From positions 248,001 to 312,000 of the forward strand of contig NZ_FNCH01000003.1 in the NCBI RefSeq assembly GCF_900100705.1: a stretch of DNA of 64,000 bases. The letters are read 5' to 3'. The notes beneath the pieces are model-generated. The model was not told the origin of the DNA and did no database searches. It saw only the letters and a list, made by a program, of their open reading frames with translations. The stretch is from Pedobacter terrae (lineage in GTDB: Bacteria; Bacteroidota; Bacteroidia; Sphingobacteriales; Sphingobacteriaceae). Positions 18,057-26,447 of the stretch are shown here, one piece after another (within the stretch, counting starts at the first letter, position 1; every line of letters begins with the position of its first letter). Position numbers and translations under genes: made by a program.

Positions 18057-19388
18057 TTAAATATACCTGTTGATTAGGTTTTCAAGATATTCCTGCTTTC
18101 CGCTGCGTACCTCTGGTTCGCCATTTTCTGCAGCGTAATTTCTTAAGTCTTCTAAACTTAATTTGCCTTGCTCAAATTCGGCACCCTTTCCGCTATCAAA
18201 TGAAGCATAGCGATCGGCCCTTACTTTTTTGTAATCAGATTTTTGTAGAATGGCATCTGCAGTAACTAATGCCCTTGCAAAGATATCCATTCCGCCTACG
18301 TGTGCATAGAATAAGTCTTTCTGATCAGTAGAATTACGGCGGATTTTAGCGTCGAAGTTTACACCGCCACCTTGTAAGCCACCACCCTCTAAAATAATCA
18401 ACATGGTTTCCGTTAGCTCGTTAATATCGTTCGGGAACTGGTCGGTATCCCAGCCATTTTGATAATCGCCACGGTTTGCATCGATAGAGCCTAATAAGCC
18501 ATTATCAACTGCAACCTGTAATTCATGCTGGAAAGTATGTCCGGCCAGTGTGGCGTGGTTTACTTCTAAATTTAACTTAAAATCTGCCAACAGATCGTAT
18601 TGTTGTAAAAAGCCTTTTACTGTAGCTGCATCGTAATCGTATTGGTGCTTAGAAGGCTCACATGGTTTTGGCTCAATAAAGAATGTTCCTTTGAAACCCT
18701 GTTTGCGTGCATAATCTTTAGCGGCATGTAAGAATTTTGCCAAATGCTCCTGCTCACGTTTCATATTGGTATTTAATAGGCTCATATAGCCTTCTCTTCC
18801 ACCCCAGAAAACATAATTTTCGCCACCAAGGGCAATCGTAGCATCTAAAGCTGCTTTAACCTGGGCAGCGCCATGTGCCAGTACATGAAAATCCGGATTG
18901 GTAGAGGCACCGTTCATGTAGCGCTTATGGCTAAATAAGTTAGCTGTTCCCCATAATAATTTTACACCACTGTCTGCCTGTTTCTGTTTTGCATATTCAA
19001 CAAGGGCCTGTAATCTGCGCTCGTTTTCGGCAACATCATCGCCATAATCTACCACATCCACATCATGGAAACAATAATATGGAATCTGCATTTTGGTGAT
19101 AAATTCAAAAGCGGCATCCATTTTATCTTTTGCCCGTTCTACCGCATCTTTTTTTTCATCCCATGGGAAAACGTGTGTTGCACCTCCAAACGGATCTGCG
19201 CCATTACCATTAAATGAATGCCAGTATGCACAGGCAAACTTAAAATGCTCGCTCATGGTTTTGCCAGCTACTACCTTGTTGGCGTCATACCATCTAAATG
19301 CTAATGGATTATCGCTTTCCAGTCCTTCAAATTTGATTTGCTCAATGCCTTTGAAAAATTCCGTTGCTCCGGTTACTACTTTTGTCAT
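18057..19388 (-). CDS. xylA: Xylose isomerase
   Basis: Metal-dependent conversion of D-xylose to D-xylulose in the cytoplasm. 443 residues, the length of the class II (longer) enzymes. Catalytic and metal motifs are visible: CFHDVDVVD (the catalytic His, near residue 106), [16 protein letters not shown] (metal Glu near residue 236), [11 protein letters not shown] near 272, and [17 protein letters not shown] near 305. It is the second gene after xylB with a 112-base gap; the symporter follows. The gap upstream carries an imperfect inverted repeat (19405-19416 with 19485-19496) of unknown role. Confidence 0.97.
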   Translation of the reverse strand: MTKVVTGATEFFKGIEQIKFEGLESDNPLAFRWYDANKVVAGKTMSEHFKFACAYWHSFNGNGADPFGGATHVFPWDEKKDAVERAKDKMDAAFEFITKMQIPYYCFHDVDVVDYGDDVAENERRLQALVEYAKQKQADSGVKLLWGTANLFSHKRYMNGASTNPDFHVLAHGAAQVKAALDATIALGGENYVFWGGREGYMSLLNTNMKREQEHLAKFLHAAKDYARKQGFKGTFFIEPKPCEPSKHQYDYDAATVKGFLQQYDLLADFKLNLEVNHATLAGHTFQHELQVAVDNGLLGSIDANRGDYQNGWDTDQFPNDINELTETMLIILEGGGLQGGGVNFDAKIRRNSTDQKDLFYAHVGGMDIFARALVTADAILQKSDYKKVRADRYASFDSGKGAEFEQGKLSLEDLRNYAAENGEPEVRSGKQEYLENLINRYI

Positions 19389-19500
19389 GTTTTTTGTTTT
19401 TTTGGGTTGATGGCTCGCGGCCTATAGTTAATTAGTCAATGGTTGATAGCTTATAGCCGACTTATCGATGTGACATTAAACCATGAGCCATGAACCAAAT

Positions 19501-20982
19501 TTATTTTGCTAATTGTTTTTCTAATATTTTTTTCCAATCCTGATAGATTGGCTCGTACTCAGTTGAATGTTGCGGTATTAAAGTTTTGATTACTTCGTGG
19601 TTGCTAAAAGCTTCTTCAGCGTTTTTAAAAATGCTGGCACCTATACCTGCACCTAAGGCTGCGCCTACACTGCCGTCGTTTTCGTAAAGTTCTACTGGAA
19701 TGCCGGTAACATCTACAAAAGTTTGTGCAAATACATCACTTAAAAACAGGTTGGCCCTCCCGGCGCGGATAACTTTAGGCTCCATGCCATTTTCGCGCAT
19801 AATATCCAATCCATAACGGAAAGAAAAAGCAATTCCCTCTTGTACCGCCCTGAAGATATCTGATTGATTGTGAAGGTTTAAATCGATCCCTAATAACACT
19901 GCCCCTGTGTATTGGTTATTTAACATCCGTTCTGCACCGTTGCCAAAAGGAAGTACTTTTAAGCCATTACTACCTATTGGTGCTTTTGAAGCCAGGATAT
20001 TCAGGTCGGCATAGCTAGACTGTGGTGCGAAAATATGCTTTGCCCAACGGTACATGCTACCAGTTCCATTAATACAAAGCAAAACGCCTGTATGCTTTTT
20101 CTCTGCTGAATAAGTTACGTGCGCAAAGGTATTCACTCTCGATTGTTTATCGTAAGTAAGCTCATCGCTTACGCCATAAATTACGCCCGATGTTCCGGCT
20201 GTAGCGGCAACTTCCCCAGGTTTTAATACGTTTAGAGAAAGCGCGTTATTCGGCTGATCGCCTGATTTGTACGCTACCGGAATACCGGCTGGTAGATTTA
20301 ATGCGTTTGCAATATCGGCTTTTAAATAGCCATGTTCCGAAAATAATGGTTTAACCGTTGGGATCAGGTTTCCCGAAATACCATAATAATCCATTACATC
20401 TTTAGAAATTTCATGGTTTTCAAAATCCCAAAAAATACCTTCAGATAGTGCCGAAATACTTGTGGTGATTTCTCCGGTTAATTTCATGGCGATAAAATCG
20501 CCAGGGAGCATGATTTTATCGATGCGGTTATAGATGTCTGGCTCGTTTGTTTTAACCCAGGCCAGTTTTGATGCCGTAAAATTGCCAGGAGAGTTTAACA
20601 GGTGTTTTAAGGACTTTTCATGACCAATTGCCTCAAAAGCACTATTGCCCAGTTCAACTGCCCTGCTGTCGCACCAGATGATACTATCGCGGAGTGCTTG
20701 CTGGTTTTGATCGACCACAACCAATCCGTGCATTTGGTACGCAATACCAATGGCTTTAATTTCTTTTGGATCAAAAAGACCTGTAGAATTTAATTTGAGG
20801 ATGGCTTGTTGAACATTGTGCCACCAATCATCAGGTGATTGCTCTGCCCAGCCCGACTGTAAAGATTTAATGGCTGTTTCCTCTTCCGGATATTGAACGG
20901 AGGTTATATTTTTTTGTGTAGCTGCATCAACAATGGCTACCTTAATGGATGAGGTACCTAAATCAATGCCTAATAAATACAT
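19501..20982 (-). CDS. xylB: Xylulokinase
   Basis: ATP-dependent phosphorylation of D-xylulose to xylulose 5-phosphate, feeding the pentose phosphate pathway. 494-residue FGGY-family kinase. The phosphate loop GIDLGTSSIKVA comes immediately after the start, MHGLVVVD near residue 80, the IIWCDSRAVELG substrate region near 98, and GTSGVIYGVSDE near 265. The frame stays open to an ATG at 21054, but the extra 24 residues are not family-like and the kinase fold begins at MYLLGIDLGTS, so 20982 is chosen. It leads the xylose operon; two LacI-type operators lie 27-113 bases upstream. Confidence 0.95.
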   Translation of the reverse strand: MYLLGIDLGTSSIKVAIVDAATQKNITSVQYPEEETAIKSLQSGWAEQSPDDWWHNVQQAILKLNSTGLFDPKEIKAIGIAYQMHGLVVVDQNQQALRDSIIWCDSRAVELGNSAFEAIGHEKSLKHLLNSPGNFTASKLAWVKTNEPDIYNRIDKIMLPGDFIAMKLTGEITTSISALSEGIFWDFENHEISKDVMDYYGISGNLIPTVKPLFSEHGYLKADIANALNLPAGIPVAYKSGDQPNNALSLNVLKPGEVAATAGTSGVIYGVSDELTYDKQSRVNTFAHVTYSAEKKHTGVLLCINGTGSMYRWAKHIFAPQSSYADLNILASKAPIGSNGLKVLPFGNGAERMLNNQYTGAVLLGIDLNLHNQSDIFRAVQEGIAFSFRYGLDIMRENGMEPKVIRAGRANLFLSDVFAQTFVDVTGIPVELYENDGSVGAALGAGIGASIFKNAEEAFSNHEVIKTLIPQHSTEYEPIYQDWKKILEKQLAK

Positions 20983-21008
20983 GCTTTCATCTAATTTTAA
21001 TATTTGGT

Positions 21009-21026
21009 TATGCAAACGGTTGCATA
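21009..21026. promoter_or_regulatory. LacI-type operator O1 upstream of xylB
   Basis: TATGCAAACGGTTGCATA: 7-base perfect arms TATGCAA/TTGCATA around ACGG, centred about 35 bases from the xylB start, matching the general LacI-family operator shape TGCAA-N4-TTGCA. The placement near the promoter or leader fits repression released by xylose. No regulator gene is in the window. Confidence 0.7.
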
Positions 21027-21081
21027 AAGATAGTGCTAAAAATATAAAACGCAAATTTTTTATAAAAAGCTGTCAAATTAA

Positions 21082-21095
21082 TGCAAACGGTTGAA
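21082..21095. promoter_or_regulatory. LacI-type operator O2 upstream of xylB
   Basis: TGCAAACGGTTGAA repeats 12 of the 14 core bases of the site at 21011-21024, with the same orientation and 71 bases (about 7 helical turns) away. Its right arm is damaged. The phase would suit looping by a tetramer, which is inference. Confidence 0.55.
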
Positions 21096-21141
21096 TCGCA
21101 ATAATTTGTTTTTAGCTGGATATGGAATGCCCGATAATTTA

Positions 21142-21149
21142 TATTTTTG
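21142..21149 (+). promoter_or_regulatory. -7 box of csaA
   Basis: TATTTTTG matches TAnnTTTG and ends 22 bases before the csaA ATG; no clear TTTG -33 box. Confidence 0.55.
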
Positions 21150-21171
21150 CCTCCAGATAGAATGATGATAC

Positions 21172-21507
21172 ATGGAACAGATTACATGGGGCGATTTCGA
21201 AAAAGTGGAATTGAGGGTAGGTACTATTTTAGAAGCCTTCGAATTTCCTGAAGCCAGAAGACCAGCATATAAGGTAAAAGTAGATTTTGGCGAATTTGGC
21301 ATTAAAATGAGCAGCGCGCAAATTACCAAACATTATACATTGGAAGAATTACCCGGAAAACAGATTGTTGCCGTGATAAACTTCCCTAAAAAACAGATCG
21401 GCAAATTTATGTCAGAATTTTTAGTGACCGGTTTTGCCGATGAAAATGGCGATATCGTATTAACTACGGTGGAGCGTGAGGTGCCGAACGGAAGTAAATT
21501 GGTTTAA
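21172..21507 (+). CDS. csaA: CsaA-like tRNA-binding protein
   Basis: 111-residue single-domain protein of the tRNA-binding OB fold found at the end of methionyl- and phenylalanyl-tRNA synthetase subunits. CsaA is a free-standing dimer that binds tRNA and has chaperone-like activity linked to protein export in Bacillus. Typical stretches are VELRVGTILEAFEFPEARRP (residues 9-28), FGIKMSSAQITKHYT and the C-terminal PNGSKLV. Length is right for the family (about 110). It is divergent from xylB and does not share its function. Confidence 0.93.
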   Translation: MEQITWGDFEKVELRVGTILEAFEFPEARRPAYKVKVDFGEFGIKMSSAQITKHYTLEELPGKQIVAVINFPKKQIGKFMSEFLVTGFADENGDIVLTTVEREVPNGSKLV

Positions 21508-21541
21508 TAGTTAGCTTCCGAAGTTTACACGTAATTGCTGC

Positions 21542-21660
21542 GGCCAATTAGCCCTGATTGCAGCAGAAAGCCCGCAATCCCGGTTTTTCACCGGGAGAGG
21601 ACTTGGAGCGTAAAGCAGGACTGAAGCAGCCGATAAGCGCTGATGCTGCGCTCCAAAACC
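21542..21660 (-). repeat. Dispersed ~115 bp structured repeat, copy 2
   Basis: Reverse-strand partner of 15927-16039. Besides the conserved AGCGC-N7-GCGCT hairpin, this copy has CCCGGT/ACCGGG (21579-21595) in its variable middle. GGAGCG/CGCTCC arms enclose the first half. It fills most of the spacer between csaA and tadA; the overlapping open frame 21558-21761 is an artefact. Confidence 0.7.
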
Positions 21661-21745
21661 TAACCAATTTTCAACTTAGACTTCAGCAGTTTTGCCGGCC
21701 CTTTGCCTTTGGAACCTTCGGAAGTCTTTTTGGCCATTATTACCC

Positions 21746-21753
21746 TATATTTG
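21746..21753 (+). promoter_or_regulatory. -7 box abutting the tadA start
   Basis: TATATTTG matches the Bacteroidota -7 consensus exactly. It ends 4 bases before the ATG at 21758, so transcription would begin at or inside the start codon. Confidence 0.5.
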
Positions 21754-21757
21754 CCTC

Positions 21758-22225
21758 ATGAGTTTTTACAATTTCGAAAATACCGATCCTGAAGAAGAAG
21801 ATATTCATTATATGAAACTGGCTTTGAAAGAAGCAAAAAAAGCTTTGGCTGAAGATGAAATTCCGATTGGTGCTATTGTGGTAAGTAAAAACAGGATTAT
21901 TGGCCGTGGTTATAATTTAACTGAGCGCTTTAATGATGTAACTGCACATGCCGAAATGCAGGCTTTCACTTCTGCGGCACAAACTATTGGTGGCAAGTAC
22001 CTAAGAGATTGCACTTTATATGTAACCATTGAGCCTTGCGTAATGTGTGCGGGAGCAAGTTATTGGACACAGATTGGCCGCATTGTATATGGTGCCAGAG
22101 AAGAAAAAAGAGGGTTTATCTCCAAAAATACAAACCTGCTTCATCCTAAAACGGTATTAAAAGGTGGTGTAATGGCGGAGGAGTGCGGGATATTGATGAA
22201 GGACTTTTTTGCTAAGAAAAGGTAG
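21758..22225 (+). CDS. tadA: tRNA(adenine34) deaminase / nucleoside deaminase
   Basis: 155-residue zinc deaminase that converts adenine 34 of tRNA-Arg(ACG) to inosine. The zinc motif HAE is in DVTAHAEMQAF (about residue 68), and PCVMCAG gives the two Cys ligands (about residue 100). The Asn that contacts the base may be in GYNLTERFND. The frame is open upstream to 21692, but those residues read through unrelated spacer. The ATG at 21758 starts the normal N-terminus and directly follows a -7 box, so the mRNA may be leaderless. Guanine deaminase-like relatives exist, but TadA is the best fit. Confidence 0.9.
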   Translation: MSFYNFENTDPEEEDIHYMKLALKEAKKALAEDEIPIGAIVVSKNRIIGRGYNLTERFNDVTAHAEMQAFTSAAQTIGGKYLRDCTLYVTIEPCVMCAGASYWTQIGRIVYGAREEKRGFISKNTNLLHPKTVLKGGVMAEECGILMKDFFAKKR

Positions 22226-22452
22226 TTAGTCTAATTGTCCTTGTTTTTAACAAGGATTATTGACCCGCGCATTTGTAATGCATTAAGCGCTGTTACGGCC
22301 ATTCAATCGCTAATATTGAGCATCCTTCGTTGCCAAAGGAGAAGATGCTGATTTTCCAAAAACCTTCCAATATTAGAATCTTCAACATGATAGCATTAGC
22401 CCGGAAAATGATTTGATGATAATAACATGAACAAATCTTAACGTTCTAATGT

Positions 22453-22460
22453 TATATTTG
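22453..22460 (+). promoter_or_regulatory. -7 box of the superoxide dismutase gene
   Basis: TATATTTG, an exact TAnnTTTG match, 39 bases before the ATG. No TTTG at the expected -33 distance. Confidence 0.6.
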
Positions 22461-22499
22461 CTACAAGAAATATTTTTAAATCTTTAAACATAAAACGTT

Positions 22500-23108
22500 A
22501 TGGCTTTTGAATTACCTGCGTTACACTACGCAACCGATGCATTAGAACCGCATATTGATAAAACTACCATGGAGATTCACCATGATAAACACCACCAGGC
22601 TTATGTTACCAACCTAAATAAAGCATTAGAAGGTAAGCCAGAGGCAAATTCAAGCATCGAAGAAATTGTAAAACACATTTCAAAATTTCCTGCTGCTGTT
22701 AGAAATAATGGTGGTGGTCATTATAATCACTCTTTATTCTGGAACATTTTAGGACCAAATAAAGGTGGTGAGCCAACTGGCGATTTAGCTAAAGCAATTA
22801 ACGAAACTTTTGGTTCGTTTGCTGATCTTAAAACTAAATTACAAGAAGCTGGTGCTACCCGTTTTGGTTCAGGATGGGCCTGGTTATCAGTAGGTGCTGA
22901 TAAAAAACTTCAGGTTTCTTCTACTCCAAATCAAGATAATCCTTTAATGGATGTTGCTGAGGTAAAAGGAACACCAATTTTGGGTATCGATGTTTGGGAA
23001 CATGCTTATTACTTAAAATACCAAAACAAACGCCCTGATTATTTAGCGGCAATTTGGAATGTAATTAACTGGGATGCTGTTGCAGAACTTTACAAAAAAG
23101 CTTTGTAA
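22500..23108 (+). CDS. Superoxide dismutase, Fe/Mn family
   Basis: 202-residue cytoplasmic enzyme turning superoxide into oxygen and peroxide. All four metal ligands are readable: His27 (EIHHDKHH), His in [10 protein letters not shown] (near residue 78), and Asp and His in [11 protein letters not shown] (near residues 160-164). NHSLFW and GSGWAWL lean to manganese or a cambialistic enzyme, but metal choice cannot be settled by eye. It is monocistronic with its own promoter box and terminator. The peroxide sensor oxyR lies 0.9 kb downstream. Confidence 0.96.
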   Translation: MAFELPALHYATDALEPHIDKTTMEIHHDKHHQAYVTNLNKALEGKPEANSSIEEIVKHISKFPAAVRNNGGGHYNHSLFWNILGPNKGGEPTGDLAKAINETFGSFADLKTKLQEAGATRFGSGWAWLSVGADKKLQVSSTPNQDNPLMDVAEVKGTPILGIDVWEHAYYLKYQNKRPDYLAAIWNVINWDAVAELYKKAL

Positions 23109-23134
23109 GCTAACATTCTATAAAATTTAAGAGC

Positions 23135-23165
23135 AGTCCCGGTGCAAACCGGGACTTTCTTGTTT
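23135..23165 (+). terminator. Terminator after superoxide dismutase
   Basis: Perfect 9 bp stem AGTCCCGGT/ACCGGGACT with GCAA loop, then TTCTTGTTTT. Confidence 0.85.
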
Positions 23166-23203
23166 TAAGATAATTAAGTAACTTCGCATATAAAATATTC
23201 GGA

Positions 23204-23665
23204 ATGAAAAGGCTTGTAATCTTATTTTTAATTATTGTTGGTGTAAATGGATTAGTGCGTGCACAACAGAATAAAGTACCTACCCCAGCAGAAATTGCAC
23301 AGAAGAATGTTGATGATCTGGAGAAACGATTAAAACTTAATGGTACGCAAAAAAGTGTAATCTACAGTTTTACTTACAACCAGGCTAAAGAACAGGCTGA
23401 TTTAATTAAAAGGCAACAGGCAGGTAACTCTCGTGAGGAGGATGTAGATAAATTTTACAAACTTCAGAACGAAACCTCAAAAAATATCCGCAATGTTTTA
23501 AGGCCGGAGCAACAAACCGAATATGATAAAATTATTGAGGAGCGTTTAAGTGGCAAAGGATTAAAATCTAAGAACAAGAAAAAGAAAAAAGGCGAAGAGG
23601 AAGAAGTAGAAAGTGATATTAAAGGATTATTATCTGCACCTCCGGTAGAGAAACAAAATCAGTAA
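23204..23665 (+). CDS. Small secreted helical protein, Spy/CpxP-like by shape
   Basis: 153 residues with a signal peptide (about 1-21, LVRAQ). The mature part is alpha-helical and strongly charged: NVDDLEKRLKLNGTQKSVIY, then VLRPEQQTEYDKIIEERL, ending in a Lys/Glu-rich low-complexity tail. The L.L...Q...I pattern followed by LRPEQ..EY resembles the LTxxQ motifs of periplasmic Spy/CpxP-type proteins, which bind misfolded proteins or sense envelope stress. The family assignment is tentative. A near-consensus -7 box (TAACTTCG, 23179-23186) precedes it. Confidence 0.65.
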   Translation: MKRLVILFLIIVGVNGLVRAQQNKVPTPAEIAQKNVDDLEKRLKLNGTQKSVIYSFTYNQAKEQADLIKRQQAGNSREEDVDKFYKLQNETSKNIRNVLRPEQQTEYDKIIEERLSGKGLKSKNKKKKKGEEEEVESDIKGLLSAPPVEKQNQ

Positions 23666-23759
23666 TCCTGTGGGAGGAAGTATCTTTATCCCTATTGCGT
23701 CCGATAACTATCTTATCATGGACGCATTTATTTTTTATTAAACATATTCCTAAGGCGAT

Positions 23760-23800
23760 CGTCATGCTGAATTTATTTCAGCATCTTTCCAGCTATTAAG
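23760..23800 (+). repeat. CGTCATGCTGAATTTATTTCAGCATC half-element
   Basis: A stem GATGCTGAAAT-type hairpin (ATGCTGAA...TTCAGCAT) starting with CGTCA. The same end is found at 29241 and, reversed, at 36219 and 61317. The distal TGACG end is missing here. Confidence 0.7.
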
Positions 23801-23973
23801 TGATACTTATTCCTTAGGAAGCAATATTTTGGGGATAAATGTTGATTTTTTTCAATCTTTGCCTGGGCATTGTAGTTTTTCGCAGTTCCGATTGTTTTAG
23901 CAGTGTTTATGAATGCGGCGATAGACTTGGTAAGTTTTTCCTACGCTCTATCCTCTTAAACCTCGCAAGAAAG

Positions 23974-24906
23974 CTAAATTCCCACCACATCTTTTTTCTT
24001 TTTCTGCTTCATTGCTTTAGGTATAATGGCTAAAATCTCGTCTTTTAAAGCATTAAGCATTCGTTTTTTAATAAAGTTTTTGTGTGTAACCAAACTAATC
24101 TCGCGTACAGGTTCAGGCGATTTAAAATGGCGTATTTTGCTGGATTGTTTAGCGTTAAGCTCGGCTATGGCCAGTTCAGGTAGTAAGGTAGCCCCACCAT
24201 TTAAATCAACCATACGCACTAGGGTTTCTACACTGCCGGTATTATACTCTAATCCCTGCAATCTATTGTTTTTTGTAGAGCGGCAAATGTTTAATACCTG
24301 ATTGCGCATGCAATGACCTTCATTCAAGAGCCAGATATTTTCGTCGTTCAGGTCTTCGGCATCAAGAGCCTTCTTTTTATACAGCTTACTGTTTTTGCTG
24401 ATATAGCTTACAAAATTTTCGTAATATAACGGTATTTCCGTAATGTTCGGGTCAGTTAATGGGGTAGCTAAAATACCGCAATCGAGCACACCGGTTTTTA
24501 GGTGGTGGATAATGTCTTCAGTGGTATATTCCCAGATCAAAAGTTTCAATTCCGGATATTTATCCAGCATGGCCGAAATCACTTCAGGTAGTAAGTATGG
24601 GGCGATAGTTGGGATTACTCCAATTTTCAGTTCGCCAAGTACATCTTGTTGCTGACTGCTAATCAGTTCTTTAATTTTCCCGCTTTCTTGTAGGATGATT
24701 CGGGCCTGTGCAATAATCTGTGCACCAATTTCTGTCGGACTTACAGGTTGTTTACTTCTGTCGAAAATTTTAACGCTAATTAATTCCTCCAGTTTTTGCA
24801 CCTGCATACTTAAGGTAGGCTGAGTTACAAAACACTTTTCAGCTGCGGTTACGAAACTTCTATAAGTATCTACGGCAACAATATATTCGAGCTGAACTAA
24901 AGTCAT
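23974..24906 (-). CDS. oxyR: LysR-family peroxide sensor OxyR
   Basis: 310-residue LysR-type regulator with an N-terminal winged helix (residues 1-60, FVTQPTLSMQVQKLEELI) and a periplasmic-binding-like effector domain. The redox pair is visible in GHCMRNQVLNIC and, counted from the chosen start, falls at Cys199 and Cys208, the same numbering as in E. coli OxyR. It should therefore activate peroxide defence genes on disulfide formation. An ATG at 24942 is in frame, but MTLVQLEYIV is the normal LysR start and sits 25 bases after a -7 box. No catalase or ahpC gene adjoins it; superoxide dismutase is two genes away. Confidence 0.93.
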   Translation of the reverse strand: MTLVQLEYIVAVDTYRSFVTAAEKCFVTQPTLSMQVQKLEELISVKIFDRSKQPVSPTEIGAQIIAQARIILQESGKIKELISSQQQDVLGELKIGVIPTIAPYLLPEVISAMLDKYPELKLLIWEYTTEDIIHHLKTGVLDCGILATPLTDPNITEIPLYYENFVSYISKNSKLYKKKALDAEDLNDENIWLLNEGHCMRNQVLNICRSTKNNRLQGLEYNTGSVETLVRMVDLNGGATLLPELAIAELNAKQSSKIRHFKSPEPVREISLVTHKNFIKKRMLNALKDEILAIIPKAMKQKKKKDVVGI

Positions 24907-24930
24907 ATAGGCAAAATTGATTGATGATGT

Positions 24931-24938
24931 CAAATATA
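24931..24938 (-). promoter_or_regulatory. oxyR -7 box with an AAAACGTTTT palindrome over the -33 region
   Basis: On the minus strand the box is TATATTTG. Nineteen bases further upstream, where TTTG is expected, lies the perfect palindrome AAAACGTTTT (24958-24967), within GGAAAACGTTTTACA. A site here could bind a repressor, or OxyR itself. Confidence 0.5.
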
Positions 24939-25133
24939 TCAATTTTAACTATAATGGAAAACGTTTTACATTTGGAATAACTACATCGTTAATTCTGAAT
25001 AGATTGAACCGGGAAATTTTAATTAAAATGAGCCGTTTAAACAAAAGGTTGATCAGTTATTTTAATCTGATTGATTTAATTTAGGGTAATTATACTATCA
25101 CCATCTAAGCAGATTAATTAGTATTTTAGTTTT

Positions 25134-26261
25134 ATGAATAGAACCAGTTTTCGCTTATTCCTACTTGTCGTTTTTCTTCCGCTAGCCATTGCGGTAAACG
25201 CTCAGACTAAACTCCCCGAGTGGGCATTAGGACCATTTGTAAGGACAGAAAATGTAAATCCCATTATTTCGCCAAAAGCAGAAAGTGTTTTTTTCGACCC
25301 GATGAGTAAACAAAAAATACCCTGGGAAGCTGGTGATGTGTTTAATCCGGCCGCTACGGTACACCAAAATAAGATTTATGTACTATATCGCAGTGAGGAT
25401 CGTTCTGGCACTGGAATAGGCATGCGTACGTCCAGAATAGGAATTGCGGAAAGCAATGATGGGATTAAAATGAAACGCAATCCTGAACCAGTACTCTATC
25501 CGGACGAAGATGAGCAGAAGGCAAACGAATGGCCGGGTGGTTGTGAAGACCCGCGCATTGCTGTTACAGCAGAGGGGTTATATGTAATGTTGTATACGCA
25601 ATGGAACCGCAATATATTCCGCCTGGCAGTAGCTACTTCCAAAGATTTAAAACACTGGGACAAACACGGCCCTGCGTTTAGTAAAGCCTATAATGGTAAA
25701 TTTAAAGATCTCAAATGCAAATCCGGTTCAATTGTTACGAGGTTAGAAAACGGTAAACAGATTATTGCCAAAATAAACGGTAAATACATGATGTACTGGG
25801 GCGAACGTTTCATGAATATTGCGACCTCTGTTGATCTCATCAACTGGCAGCCGGCTTTAAACACAGCAGGTGATCTGGATTTAATTGTGAAACCCCGAAA
25901 AAAACATTTTGATAGCGACCTGACCGAATGCGGTCCGCCGGCCATTGTTACAGATAAAGGTATTTTAGTTTTGTATAATGGCAAAAACAGGGGCGATGGC
26001 GAAAGAGATGCTAATTATGTTGCCAATACCTATTCGGCCGGACAGGTGTTGTTCGACCTGAAAAATCCCTCAAAAGTGATTGCGCGGCTCGATCAACCTT
26101 TTTTCGTGCCTACTGCGCCGTTCGAAAAAAGCGGACAGTACCCCTCTGGTACGGTTTTTATTGAAGGGCTGGTTTATTTCAAAAATAAGTGGTTTTTATA
26201 CTATGGCTGTGCTGATAGCCGGGTGGCAGTAGCCATTTATAATCCTCGTGTTAAAAAATAA
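25134..26261 (+). CDS. Secreted glycoside hydrolase family 130 protein
   Basis: 375 residues with a signal peptide (about 1-24, AIAVNAQ) and the five-bladed propeller of GH130. The family includes mannoside phosphorylases acting on beta-1,4-mannose links in mannan or N-glycans, as well as hydrolases. Recognisable blades: NPAATVHQNKIYVLYRSED (near residue 70), GGCEDPRIAVTAEGLYVMLY (near 138), and LTECGPPAIVTDKGILVLYN (near 262). Export argues against a phosphorylase needing cytoplasmic phosphate and favours a periplasmic hydrolase subgroup; this is inference. The gene stands alone, with no SusCD pair beside it. Confidence 0.88.
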   Translation: MNRTSFRLFLLVVFLPLAIAVNAQTKLPEWALGPFVRTENVNPIISPKAESVFFDPMSKQKIPWEAGDVFNPAATVHQNKIYVLYRSEDRSGTGIGMRTSRIGIAESNDGIKMKRNPEPVLYPDEDEQKANEWPGGCEDPRIAVTAEGLYVMLYTQWNRNIFRLAVATSKDLKHWDKHGPAFSKAYNGKFKDLKCKSGSIVTRLENGKQIIAKINGKYMMYWGERFMNIATSVDLINWQPALNTAGDLDLIVKPRKKHFDSDLTECGPPAIVTDKGILVLYNGKNRGDGERDANYVANTYSAGQVLFDLKNPSKVIARLDQPFFVPTAPFEKSGQYPSGTVFIEGLVYFKNKWFLYYGCADSRVAVAIYNPRVKK

Positions 26262-26315
26262 GGTGTAAATAAAAATGAGGCTATATCATAAATTGTAATT
26301 CCATCAGATTTGGCA

Positions 26316-26404
26316 CGTCGAGCTTAGCCTGTACTGAGCTTGACGAAGTATCGAATGCCATGTAAGACATTTAAAACTGGTCTTTCGGCAAGCTCAGGAT
26401 TGAC
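26316..26404. repeat. CGTCGAGC...GATTGACA element
   Basis: Degenerate member of the CGTCA/TGACG repeat class: CGTCGAGCTTAGCCTGTACT at the left, then GAGCTTGACGAAG, and CTTTCGGCAAGCTCAGGATT at the right. It fills the spacer between the GH130 gene and fcl (convergent). Confidence 0.6.
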
Positions 26405-26447
26405 AATTCTATATTTATAAGACAAGCCCCACCATTGTAAAATTCAT

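Noticed and set aside
21558..21761. Open frame between csaA and tadA
   Set aside because: It overlaps the structured dispersed repeat and tadA, has no family-like protein and no promoter; a by-product of the repeat.
22226..22499. Possible RNA gene between tadA and superoxide dismutase
   Set aside because: Some inverted bases (GCATCCTTCG..) but no convincing stem set; only the -7 box is supported.
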